From HXMU1420-2 sp040830545 (GTDB taxonomy: Bacteria; Pseudomonadota; Alphaproteobacteria; Rhodobacterales; Rhodobacteraceae), in the NCBI GenBank assembly GCA_040830545.1, contig JBFOMB010000168.1, positions 1 to 38,483 on the forward strand: DNA of 38,483 nucleotides, written 5' to 3'. The stretch's first letter is position 1; every line of letters begins with the position of its first letter. The notes beneath the pieces are model-generated. The model did not search any database and was not told the DNA's origin. It saw only the letters and a program-made list of their open reading frames with translations. This document shows positions 14,726 through 22,532 of the stretch, one piece after another. The translations under genes were made by a program, and so were the position numbers.

Positions 14726-15721
14726 TCAGGTCAAACGCGCGCCGTTTGCATCGAAGAAAAAGCACTTGTCCGATGCAAAGCCTAGATTTACCGCCTCGCC
14801 TGCATTTACGGAATGCTGGCCAAACAGCCGCGCAGTGATCTGATGCGGCCCTGCATGCAGAATGACATTTGTGTCGCCGCCCAGCTGTTCCACATGGCCA
14901 ACAGTCGCGCTCAATGGCCCGGCATCGGTCAGATGAATATCTTCTGGCCGAATTCCCACAGTCCGGTCATCGCTCTCACCTAGCAAAGACCCCGGGAAAA
15001 AATTCATCGAAGGCGCTCCCAGGAACCCGGCGACAAACTGATTGGCCGGGTTGTTATAAAGCTCCATCGGGCTGCCCACTTGCTCCACCCGCCCATCGCG
15101 AAGCACGACGATCTTATCGGCCAGCGTCATCGCCTCGGTCTGGTCATGAGTGACATAGATCATCGAGGCATCCAACTGCCGATGCAGATTGGCAATCTCC
15201 AGCCGGGTGTTCATGCGCAACGCGGCGTCTAGGTTTGAGAGCGGTTCGTCGAACAAAAACAGCTTTGGTTCCCGCACAATCGCCCGACCAATCGCCACGC
15301 GTTGACGCTGACCGCCCGACAGTTCCGATGGGTAGCGGTCCAGATACTCATCCAGGTTCAGCATCCGGCTGGCTTCGGTCACGCGCTGTTCGATCACATC
15401 ACGGCTTTGGCGTTCCTGTTTCAGCGCCAGCGACATGTTCCCGCGCACGTTGAGATGCGGGTAGAGCGCGTAGCTTTGAAACACCATCGCGATCCCGCGC
15501 TTGGACGGGGGCACATGGTTGACGACGGCGTCGCCAATCCGCACGTCGCCCGTCGTTGCATCCTCCAGCCCCGCGATCACACGCAGCAGGGTGGATTTGC
15601 CGCAGCCCGATGGGCCGACAAAGACAACAAACTCACCGTCTTCGACCTCGATATTGATGTCCTTGAGGACTTCGACTTTGCCAAAGGTCTTGTCCACATG
15701 TGTGAGCGAAAGAGCGGTCAT
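14726..15721 (-). CDS. Sugar ABC transporter ATP-binding protein (UgpC/MalK type)
   Basis: 331 aa, slightly short for a MalK/UgpC subunit. Walker A is GPSGCGKST (36-44), followed by VFQSYALYPH, the signature LSGGQRQR, Walker B LFLFDEPLSNLDA and the THDQTEAM switch. A C-terminal TOBE/OB regulatory domain follows (VGIRPEDI). It energises the importer encoded upstream on the same strand and may also serve other sugar permeases. It is the last gene of the murQ-led operon and starts 4 bp after the Gfo/Idh/MocA gene stop. Confidence 0.94.
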   Translation of the reverse strand: MTALSLTHVDKTFGKVEVLKDINIEVEDGEFVVFVGPSGCGKSTLLRVIAGLEDATTGDVRIGDAVVNHVPPSKRGIAMVFQSYALYPHLNVRGNMSLALKQERQSRDVIEQRVTEASRMLNLDEYLDRYPSELSGGQRQRVAIGRAIVREPKLFLFDEPLSNLDAALRMNTRLEIANLHRQLDASMIYVTHDQTEAMTLADKIVVLRDGRVEQVGSPMELYNNPANQFVAGFLGAPSMNFFPGSLLGESDDRTVGIRPEDIHLTDAGPLSATVGHVEQLGGDTNVILHAGPHQITARLFGQHSVNAGEAVNLGFASDKCFFFDANGARLT

Positions 15722-15725
15722 CGGG

Positions 15726-16748
15726 TCAATCCTTCAACGAAACCGGTTGGCCAGTGCGAATGCTCTGATCGGCGGCCAGACAGATGGCCAACGACTGCAC
15801 GGCGTCCTGCATGTGGCGGGTCAAATCAATGTCTTCGGCAATGGCGCGCAGCATGTAAGCCTGTTCCGCGTCACACAATTCTTGATGCCCCGGCTCGTCC
15901 GGCATGTCGATCATCTGATCCCCGCCGGGACGATGCACCAGCAACCCGCCGACCTTGGTGTGTCCGTCGATATCGGCCGATGCGCCTTTGTTGCCATCGG
16001 TGATCGAAACCGAGCCATTCGGGCTGACGATATCCTTCACAAAAAACGCGGTTTCCGACATCATCGGCCCCCACCCGGCCTCGTACCAGCCGACAGACCC
16101 ATCCTCAAAGATCACCTGAAACTGGCCGTAATTGTACATGTCGGTCGCGATCTCATCGGACAGGCGCAGGCCCATGCCATGCACACGGACCGGTGCGGCA
16201 TCGGTGATCTGGCACATCACATCGACGTAATGCACGCCGCAATCGACGATGGGGGATGTTGTCTGCATCAGGGCCTTGTGTGTCTCCCACTCGGCCCCCG
16301 ATGATTGCTGATTGAGGTTCAGCCGGAACACATATGGTCCGCCCAGGCCCTGCGCCTCGGCGATCAGGCGCATCCAGCTGGGGTGATGACGCAGGATATA
16401 CCCGATGACCAGTTTGCGGCCTGTTTCCTGTGCCTTGGCAACAACGCGGCGGGCATCTTCGACAGTTGTGGCCAACGGTTTTTCTACAAACACATGCGCA
16501 CCGGCGTCCATGGCCGCGCAGGCGAAATCCGCGTGGCTGTCGGAATAGGTGGCGACAACCACCAAGTCGGGCTGTGTTGCCAACCCCTCCTCAAAACTGG
16601 AAAACTGCGGACAGGATTGTAATTCTATAGGCAGATCGACCGGTGAGCGATTTACCAGCCCGACAATTTCAGCATCAGGATGATGGTGATGCGCCAGCGC
16701 ATGGCTGAGCCCCATATTGCCGAGGCCCGCAATGAGAACTCTGGTCAT
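15726..16748 (-). CDS. Gfo/Idh/MocA-family NAD(P)-dependent oxidoreductase
   Basis: 340 aa. The Rossmann nucleotide motif is GLGNMG (8-13) and the family signature EKP sits at 89-91. The C-terminal alpha/beta domain has GVHYVDVM, which includes the catalytic His region. Members oxidise or reduce sugars, inositols, amino sugars and anhydrosugars. The ATG overlaps the permease stop (ATGA), placing it firmly in the amino-sugar ABC operon with murQ. What it adds to the MurNAc/GlcNAc route is not known: it could open a side branch for an oxidised, anhydro- or glycosidic amino sugar. Cytoplasmic. Confidence 0.9.
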   Translation of the reverse strand: MTRVLIAGLGNMGLSHALAHHHHPDAEIVGLVNRSPVDLPIELQSCPQFSSFEEGLATQPDLVVVATYSDSHADFACAAMDAGAHVFVEKPLATTVEDARRVVAKAQETGRKLVIGYILRHHPSWMRLIAEAQGLGGPYVFRLNLNQQSSGAEWETHKALMQTTSPIVDCGVHYVDVMCQITDAAPVRVHGMGLRLSDEIATDMYNYGQFQVIFEDGSVGWYEAGWGPMMSETAFFVKDIVSPNGSVSITDGNKGASADIDGHTKVGGLLVHRPGGDQMIDMPDEPGHQELCDAEQAYMLRAIAEDIDLTRHMQDAVQSLAICLAADQSIRTGQPVSLKD

Positions 16749-17584
16749 TTGACAGCTCCTGAAGTTAGGCCACGGATCAATTGCCGCGAGAAAATCACGT
16801 AGAGGATCAGCACCGGCAGGATCGCCATGCTGAGTGCAGACAGCACCGCGTTCCAGTCGGTCACGAACTGCCCGATGAACACCTGGCTGCCCAGCGTCAG
16901 CGTTTTGGTTTCCTCAGACGGGGCCAGGATCAGCGGGAACCATAGGTCGTTCCAGATCGGGATCATGTTGAACACGGCAACCGTCGCCATCGCCGGGCGG
17001 ACCAGCGGCAGAACCAGCCGGAAGAAGATCGTGTATTCTGACAGACCGTCAACCCGGCCCGCGTTCTTCAGGTCGTCCGACACCTGCCGCATGAATTCGC
17101 TGAGGATAAACACCGCCAGCGGCAGACCCTGTGCCGTATAGACCAGGATCAGCGCCCAAAGTGTGTTGACCAGCCCTGTGGCCACCATCATTTCCAGTAT
17201 CGCGACCGTGCCGATGCGGATTGGGATCATGATCCCCAGCGCCAGATAGAGTCCCATGATCAGGTTACCGCGAAACCGGTATTCGCTGAGCGCAAAGGCC
17301 GCCATCGCCCCGAACAACAGGATGAAAAACAGCGACACCACAGTGACGATCATGGAGTTCTGGAAGTAGAGGAAGAAATCCCCCTGCTTCATCACCGTCT
17401 GGTATCCGATCAGCGAAAAGCTGTCCGCGTCGGGCAATGCCAATGGCTCGCGAAAGATCGCCTTGCGCGCCTTGAAGCTGTTGATCAGGATCACGAACAC
17501 CGGGAACAGCGCTATTAGTGTGTAAAGGATCAGCGCACCGTGCATCGCGGTTTGGCTGATCGGGTTTGTGCGGGCCTTGCTCAT
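16745..17584 (-). CDS. Sugar ABC transporter permease 2 (MalG-like)
   Basis: 279 aa inner-membrane subunit with about six membrane segments. The first begins after MSKARTNPISQTAMHGA. The cytoplasmic EAA-type loop is DDLKNAGRVDGLSEYTIFFRLVLP (quoted in part), in which AGRVDGLSEYTIF is diagnostic. It ends ...GLTSGAVK, the usual MalG-type tail. The ATG at 17584 lies 10 bp after the first permease stop; earlier open frame overlaps that gene and is not used. It pairs with the MalF-like subunit upstream. Confidence 0.93.
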   Translation of the reverse strand: MSKARTNPISQTAMHGALILYTLIALFPVFVILINSFKARKAIFREPLALPDADSFSLIGYQTVMKQGDFFLYFQNSMIVTVVSLFFILLFGAMAAFALSEYRFRGNLIMGLYLALGIMIPIRIGTVAILEMMVATGLVNTLWALILVYTAQGLPLAVFILSEFMRQVSDDLKNAGRVDGLSEYTIFFRLVLPLVRPAMATVAVFNMIPIWNDLWFPLILAPSEETKTLTLGSQVFIGQFVTDWNAVLSALSMAILPVLILYVIFSRQLIRGLTSGAVK

Positions 17585-17594
17585 GTGCCTGCCC

Positions 17595-18509
17595 TCACAA
17601 CTGATACCGGCGCATCCGGGTCTGGATGCCGAACAGGTAGATGCATACGCCCACCAGAATGATCGCGAACATGGCCCCGGCGATGGCCGATCCCATATGT
17701 GGATCGCCCAACTGCAGCTGGAAGCCAAAGAAGGTGCGGTACATGAATGTGCCCAAAATATCGGTCGAAAAATCCGGGCCCGCCAGCGCGCCCTGCGTCA
17801 CGTAGATCAAATCAAAAGCGTTAAAGTTGCCCACGAATGTCAGGATCGAGATGATACCGATCGACGGCAGGATCAGCGGCAGCTTGATCTTCCAGAAGGC
17901 GGATGCACCGGTGATGCCGTCAATTTCACCCGCCTCAAGGATCTCTTCAGGGATGGTCAGGAGCGCCGCGTAGATCAACATCATCGGGATGCCGACATAT
18001 TGCCAGACCGAAATCAGGGCGAGCGTGGTCAGCGCATATTCCTCCTTGCCCAGATAGGGTGCGAACAGGAATTTCAGGCCGACGGATTGCAGCAAGTCCG
18101 GCGCGATCCCCCAAAGTGGGGAGAGGATGAGTTTCCAGGCAAAGCCGACGATCACAAAGCTGAGGATCGTTGGGATGAATATCGCGGATCGGTAGAGTCC
18201 GGCAAAGCGCAGGCGTGGGTGACTCAGCAGGGCGGCCAAAGCGATCCCAATGGGGTTCTGCACGACCATATGGATCAGGAAGAACCAGAAATTGTTGCCC
18301 AGCGCGTTCCAAAACTGTTCCGCCCAGAGCGGGTCAAAAAACAATGTGCGGAAGTTGTCGAGCCCGACGAAGATCCGTTCCTGATCCACGCGGGAATAGA
18401 GCGCCAGCCGCAGCGTGTTGAACAGGGGGAAGATCATCACCGCCGTGTAGACCGTCACCGCCGGGGCAAGGAACACGATGATATGCCAGCGAAAACGGGG
18501 GCGGTTCAT
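17595..18509 (-). CDS. Sugar ABC transporter permease 1 (MalF-like)
   Basis: 304 aa with about six membrane segments. The EAA loop appears as EAGEIDGITGASAFWKIKLP. The ATG at 18509 follows CGGAGAC (GGAG 6 nt upstream); 46 extra open codons before it cross a hairpin and have no ribosome site. It lies between the binding-protein gene and the second permease gene. The importer should be selective for an amino sugar or short glycan, judging by murQ, nagA and the kinase next to it. Confidence 0.93.
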   Translation of the reverse strand: MNRPRFRWHIIVFLAPAVTVYTAVMIFPLFNTLRLALYSRVDQERIFVGLDNFRTLFFDPLWAEQFWNALGNNFWFFLIHMVVQNPIGIALAALLSHPRLRFAGLYRSAIFIPTILSFVIVGFAWKLILSPLWGIAPDLLQSVGLKFLFAPYLGKEEYALTTLALISVWQYVGIPMMLIYAALLTIPEEILEAGEIDGITGASAFWKIKLPLILPSIGIISILTFVGNFNAFDLIYVTQGALAGPDFSTDILGTFMYRTFFGFQLQLGDPHMGSAIAGAMFAIILVGVCIYLFGIQTRMRRYQL

Positions 18510-18531
18510 GGATGTCTCCGAAAAGTGTGCC

Positions 18532-18553
18532 CGGGCGGTCAGGTGACCGCCCG
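18532..18553 (-). other. Intercistronic GC hairpin after the sugar-binding-protein gene
   Basis: CGGGCGGTC (18532-18540) pairs with GACCGCCCG (18545-18553) around AGGT. It sits between the binding-protein stop (18574) and the permease start (18509). No T-run follows. Such hairpins after binding-protein genes are known to protect the upstream mRNA and so raise binding protein over permease. Confidence 0.65.
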
Positions 18554-18573
18554 AAGCCTGTTTCGCAACCGCA

Positions 18574-19827
18574 TTACTGCTGCGGCTCGTACCAGGAGGC
18601 CAGCCCGGATTGCAGGCGGGCGGCCGCATCGGTCGGGCTTTCTGCACCCTTCACGACCTGAGCCGAGGCGTTCCAGGTGTCGTTTTCCAGGTTCGGCGTG
18701 CCGCGCGACAGGATCTGGTAGGTCGACCGGATCGTGCTGTTACACTCGCCGCGCCAGGACACAAACTCCTGCGCCAGCGGGTCGGACATTTCGATGTCGT
18801 GGCTGGAGAGTGAGAAGAAGCCCGGCAGAGCATTCGCATAGATCGAGGCAAATTCGGGCGTTCCCATCCAGTCCAGGAACACACGCGCGGCCTCAGCATT
18901 CGGGGATGCCGCGTTCAGGCCCATGGCGATGTCCGTGTGGTCCGAAATGTAGCAATCGTCGCCTGCATTCGGCACTGGCGGCTTGAACGCGCCCATTTCA
19001 AAATCGGCCAGACCGTTGAAACCCGAAATCTCCCAGCTGCCTGCGGGATAGATCGCCGCGCGGCCCAGGGTGAACAGGTTCTGGCTGTCGGGATAAGTCT
19101 GTGCCTCGAACCCGTCGCCCAGATAGTCCTTCCACTTGGCAATCGATTCATAGGGCGCAACCCATTGCGGGTCGGTCAGTTTCTGATCGCCGGAGATCAG
19201 CGCCAGACGCCCTTCTTCGCCCTTCCAGTAGTTCGGGCCGATGTTCTGATAACCCATGGTCGCGGCTTCCCACTGGTCATTGGTGCCCATCGCCATCGGG
19301 ATGTAGTTGCCGTCTTCCTTGATCTTATCCAGCGCGGCGAAGAAATCGGCTTCGGTCTGCGGCACGGACAGGCCCAATTCGTCAAAAGCTTCCTTGTTGT
19401 AGATGAAGCCATGGATGACCGAGGCCATCGGCACACAAAACGAGGCGCTGCCATCGTCGGTCTGCCACGCGGATTTCGCCACGTCCGAGAAATTGGCCAT
19501 CGCACCCAGATCGCTCAGGTCAGCCAGACGGCCCGCCTGAAACAACAGCAGTGAGGTATCAAAGGGGCGGCAGGTAATCAAGTCACCGGCGGAGCCTGCT
19601 TCCAGCTTTGCGTTCAATACGGCGTTGTATTCTGCTGGGGCGGAGGGTGAAAACTTGACCTTGATGCCGGGGTTTGCGGCCTCGAACACCGGGATGATTT
19701 TTTCCTGCCACAGGGCAAGGTCGTCGTTGCGCCAGCTTTCGATCACCAGCGTCACGTCATCAGCATAGGCGCTGGTCGCGACCAACGCGGTGCCTGCCAG
19801 GGCCAGGCTCATCAGTTTACGTTTCAT
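18574..19827 (-). CDS. Sugar ABC transporter substrate-binding protein
   Basis: 417 aa, family 1 extracellular solute-binding protein. A signal peptide (MKRKLMSLALAGTALVATS, cut after AYA near residue 22) sends it to the periplasm. The mature part begins DDVTLVIESWRNDDL and has FEAANPGIKVKFSP and the AGSWEISG block typical of the family. GGAGG lies upstream of the ATG. The gene starts 21 bp after murQ ends and is followed by an intercistronic hairpin. By context the ligand is likely GlcNAc, MurNAc or a short chitin or peptidoglycan fragment; the sequence alone does not decide. Confidence 0.92.
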   Translation of the reverse strand: MKRKLMSLALAGTALVATSAYADDVTLVIESWRNDDLALWQEKIIPVFEAANPGIKVKFSPSAPAEYNAVLNAKLEAGSAGDLITCRPFDTSLLLFQAGRLADLSDLGAMANFSDVAKSAWQTDDGSASFCVPMASVIHGFIYNKEAFDELGLSVPQTEADFFAALDKIKEDGNYIPMAMGTNDQWEAATMGYQNIGPNYWKGEEGRLALISGDQKLTDPQWVAPYESIAKWKDYLGDGFEAQTYPDSQNLFTLGRAAIYPAGSWEISGFNGLADFEMGAFKPPVPNAGDDCYISDHTDIAMGLNAASPNAEAARVFLDWMGTPEFASIYANALPGFFSLSSHDIEMSDPLAQEFVSWRGECNSTIRSTYQILSRGTPNLENDTWNASAQVVKGAESPTDAAARLQSGLASWYEPQQ

Positions 19828-19848
19828 GTCATCCTCCAGGTTGAGTTC

Positions 19849-20739
19849 TTATTGCGTTGATTGAGAGAGTGCCGGGCGCAAGTGGCCCCCGGTTTCCATG
19901 AGCAGGGCAGTGGCGGTTTCCGTGTCGGCGACCCCATTCGCCAGCAGCACCGCAGTTTTCACGTGCCCGTCTGCGCGGACGAGCGCGGCTTGGGCGACAT
20001 CCTCACCCACGCCTGCGGCTGCGGCGACGATCCCCGCTGCACGCGCCCGCAGTTTCGCGTTATCGGCCCGCACATTCACCATCATGCCGTCATGCACATG
20101 GCCCAATTCAATCGCCATGAGCGTTGACAGCATGTTCAATGCGATCTTCTGCGCGGTTCCGGCCCCCATGCGGGTGGAGCCTGACAGGACCTCAGGCGGG
20201 GTCGGCAGCAGGATTGCGTGATCCGCCTTGGCCAGAAGGTCAGCCCCATCATTGTTCGCGATACCAATGACACAGGCACCTGCAGCGCGTGCAATGTCTA
20301 CAGCCGCCAGCGTATAGGCCGTGTTGCCGCTGGCTGATACCGCGATCATCGTATCGCCGCGCCCTGCCCCGGCCAGCGCATCGGCCAACCCGTCGGTCGC
20401 GTCCTCGGTATCGCCGGGCATTTCCGCGCCGGTCGGCATGCCACCCGCCATCAGGATACGGATTTGAGATGGAGGAATAGAAAAAGTGCCACCCAGTTCC
20501 AGCGCATCCGCTGCGGCCATCAGGCCGGACGATCCGGCAGCCGCGTAGTAGAGCGTTTTGTCTGCGCGGATGCTGCCAGCCATCGCCGCGGCACCGGCAC
20601 AGATCTGGGGCAAGGCGTGGAGAACGGCCTGGGCGGCAGCAACCTGGCCATTGGCCAGCACGGCAGCAGCATCCAGACGCGGGCGGGTATCCAGACCCAC
20701 CGCATCTGCATGCCTTTGCTCCGTCACCCTGTCTGACAC
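19849..20739 (-). CDS. murQ: N-acetylmuramic acid 6-phosphate etherase
   Basis: 296 aa. MurQ breaks the lactyl ether of MurNAc-6-phosphate to give GlcNAc-6-phosphate and D-lactate in the cytoplasm. The opening VTEQRHADAVGLDT matches the MurQ N-terminus, AAAGSSGLMAAADALELGG and PSQIRILMAGG form the SIS sugar-phosphate site, and LSGSTRMGAGTAQK near the middle is the MurQ signature. I place the start at GTG 20739, with GGGGGA just upstream; the open frame before it extends 45 codons through the regulatory region and looks non-coding. It is the first gene of the operon that carries the ABC importer, and it faces the kinase gene across 159 bp of phased regulatory repeats. Confidence 0.93.
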   Translation of the reverse strand: MSDRVTEQRHADAVGLDTRPRLDAAAVLANGQVAAAQAVLHALPQICAGAAAMAGSIRADKTLYYAAAGSSGLMAAADALELGGTFSIPPSQIRILMAGGMPTGAEMPGDTEDATDGLADALAGAGRGDTMIAVSASGNTAYTLAAVDIARAAGACVIGIANNDGADLLAKADHAILLPTPPEVLSGSTRMGAGTAQKIALNMLSTLMAIELGHVHDGMMVNVRADNAKLRARAAGIVAAAAGVGEDVAQAALVRADGHVKTAVLLANGVADTETATALLMETGGHLRPALSQSTQ

Positions 20740-20767
20740 ACGATTCCCCCATGGTTTCGGACAAACA

Positions 20768-20803
20768 TACCTTTTTGATACCATTTGTCTACCATTTTGT
20801 ACC
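20768..20803. promoter_or_regulatory. Phased operator array on the murQ side (4 x TACC / GGTA)
   Basis: TACC occurs at 20768, 20779, 20790 and 20800, so the steps are 11, 11 and 10 bp, one helical turn each. Read on the murQ coding strand the sites are GGTAC, GGTAG, GGTAT and GGTAT. A possible promoter for murQ (-35 TTGTGG at 20820-20825, 18-bp spacer, -10 TACAAA at 20796-20801) would overlap the inner copy. GGTAT/GGTCT is the half-site of HutC-type GntR regulators such as DasR and NagR; the gene for one lies at 21765. Confidence 0.6.
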
Positions 20804-20847
20804 GTTCGCCATATTCTCGCCACAATTAAACTCATTCGGGCACTTTC

Positions 20848-20895
20848 GGTCTGAATTAGGTCTTCTTTTTCCACAATAGGTATTATAAAGGTATC
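20848..20895. promoter_or_regulatory. Phased operator array on the kinase side (4 x GGTCT/GGTAT)
   Basis: GGTCT at 20848 and 20859 and GGTAT at 20879 and 20890 have steps of 11, 20 and 11 bp. The two GGTAT copies mirror the pair on the murQ side, with the same 6-nt gap between them. The last copy overlaps the ribosome site and ends 4 nt before the kinase ATG, so a bound regulator would also mask the start region. Confidence 0.58.
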
Positions 20896-20898
20896 TAC

Positions 20899-21768
20899 AT
20901 GGCAGATTCACCTGACATCCACTTTCTGGCCGTCGATGGCGGCGGAACACGGTGCCGCATGGCATTGTCGATGGGTGATCAGGTGCATGTGGTGGAAACC
21001 GGATCGGCCAATGTGTCGTCTGATTTTGACGCCGCAGTTGGCGAACTACACAACGGCCTGAAACAACTGTCGCAGGCAAGCGGTTTGGCTGATCTGTCGA
21101 ATGTGCCGGGCTATTTCGGTCTGGCGGGCGTCACCGGTTCAGCTATCGCGGATCGCCTTGCCGCCGTCGTGCCCCTGCACCGCATTCGGATCGAAGACGA
21201 CCGACCTGCGGCCCTGCGCGGGGCGTTAGGCACACAGGACGGGGTGTTGGCGCATTGCGGCACCGGGTCATTCCTGTGCGCCCAGATCGCAGGCAATACG
21301 CGGCAGATTGGCGGCTGGGGGCCGGTTCTGGGGGACGAGGCGTCAGCCTTTTGGGTTGGGCGCATGGCGTTGAACCTGACATTAGCGGCGGTTGATGGGT
21401 TACACCCGCACTCTGCCCTGTCGCAGGCGATCCTGGACCGTTTCAACACGGCTGCGGACATCGTTGCATTTGCCGGGCAAGCCACACAGAAGGAAATGGG
21501 TGAGGTTGCGACCTATGTCACAACCGCCCCGCAGGATGACCCGTTGGCGGGTGCGATCATGCAGCGGGCGTCAGCTTACGTCTACGACGCAGCCAGTTGG
21601 CTGGGATGGACAGAAGGCATGGCGCTGTGCCTGTCAGGCGGGATCGGCCCGACCTACGCGCCTTATCTGCCGGAACCCGCGCAGGCGACCTTGGTCGACC
21701 CGCTGGGTTCCCCGCTGGACGGGGCCCTCGACCTGGCCCGCGGCTTTGCGCAGGAGGAACTGGCGTGA
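20899..21768 (+). CDS. BadF/BadG/BcrA/BcrD-type amino-sugar kinase (GlcNAc/MurNAc kinase)
   Basis: 289 aa, ASKHA-fold ATPase. AVDGGGTRCRMAL (11-23) is the phosphate-1 loop, AHCGTGSF near 117-124 the phosphate-2 region, and LSGGIGP in the C-terminal part the adenosine loop. The family includes human NAGK-type GlcNAc kinases and the Clostridium MurK, which phosphorylates both MurNAc and GlcNAc. Facing murQ and followed by the deaminase and nagA, it should make the 6-phosphates that MurQ and NagA need, since no PTS is seen. AAAGG precedes the ATG. The stop overlaps the GTG of the regulator gene (GTGA). Confidence 0.9.
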   Translation: MADSPDIHFLAVDGGGTRCRMALSMGDQVHVVETGSANVSSDFDAAVGELHNGLKQLSQASGLADLSNVPGYFGLAGVTGSAIADRLAAVVPLHRIRIEDDRPAALRGALGTQDGVLAHCGTGSFLCAQIAGNTRQIGGWGPVLGDEASAFWVGRMALNLTLAAVDGLHPHSALSQAILDRFNTAADIVAFAGQATQKEMGEVATYVTTAPQDDPLAGAIMQRASAYVYDAASWLGWTEGMALCLSGGIGPTYAPYLPEPAQATLVDPLGSPLDGALDLARGFAQEELA

Positions 21769-22520
21769 GCGTTGCGGACTTCCTGCGCCCGGAGGGCTGG
21801 TTGGGCCAAAGCGCCGGGCCACGTTACGTACAACTGCGCCGCCGGTTGGAAGAAGGCATTGATACCGGCGTTCTACCGCCCAATTCCTCCCTGCCCCCCG
21901 AACGCGAGATTGCGGAACTGACCGACCTGTCCCGCGTCACCGTACGCAAAGCCATACAGGAACTGGTGCGACAGGGCGCGATTGAGCAACGGCAAGGGTC
22001 CGGGTCCTTCGTGCGCGACGCCATGCCAAAGGTGGAACAGTCACTGTCGCAACTGACCTCGTTCACCGAGGATATGAAGCGGCGCGGGATGGAAAGCACG
22101 TCCAAATGGCTGCAACGGGGGATTTTCCTACCATCGCCCGAAGAAGTGCTGACGCTGGGTCTGGGCGCTGATGATCAGGTCGCCCGGATTTCGCGTCTGC
22201 GCGAAGCGGGGGGACGGCCGATGGCGCTGGAACGCGCGGCGCTGCCGCTGGACATCCTGCCGAACCCGATCGACGTGACCACGTCGCTATACGAATTGCT
22301 GGGACAGACCGGGAAACGTCCGGTGCGCGCGATCCAGAAGATTTCAGCCATTAACCTGGAACCCGGTGAAGCAGAGCTGCTGGGAGTGGCCGAAGGCACG
22401 GCGGGACTGTCGATCCAGCGGATTTCCTATCTGGACAGTGGACGGGTGGCAGAGCTGACCCGCTCCACCTATCGCGGTGACGCCTATGATTTTGTCGCTG
22501 AGCTGCGGATACCGAGTTGA
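21765..22520 (+). CDS. GntR-family (HutC/UTRA) transcriptional regulator of amino-sugar genes
   Basis: 251 aa. A winged helix-turn-helix spans about residues 20-88 (PPEREIAELTDLSRVTVRKA, then GAIEQRQGSGSFV), and a UTRA effector domain covers about 105-248. HutC-type members such as NagR/YvoA and DasR sense amino-sugar phosphates and bind sites built from GGTAT or GGTCT, which are the repeats found at 20768-20895. The start is GTG 21765, preceded by AGGAGG and overlapping the kinase stop; upstream open frame lies inside the kinase gene. It probably represses both divergent operons until GlcNAc-6-P or GlcN-6-P builds up. Confidence 0.92.
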   Translation: MSVADFLRPEGWLGQSAGPRYVQLRRRLEEGIDTGVLPPNSSLPPEREIAELTDLSRVTVRKAIQELVRQGAIEQRQGSGSFVRDAMPKVEQSLSQLTSFTEDMKRRGMESTSKWLQRGIFLPSPEEVLTLGLGADDQVARISRLREAGGRPMALERAALPLDILPNPIDVTTSLYELLGQTGKRPVRAIQKISAINLEPGEAELLGVAEGTAGLSIQRISYLDSGRVAELTRSTYRGDAYDFVAELRIPS

Positions 22521-22532
22521 AAGGCACCTGAG

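Noticed and set aside
17568..18986. 472-aa plus-strand open frame over the permease and binding-protein genes
   Set aside because: It crosses two real genes in antisense and has a low-complexity charged composition.
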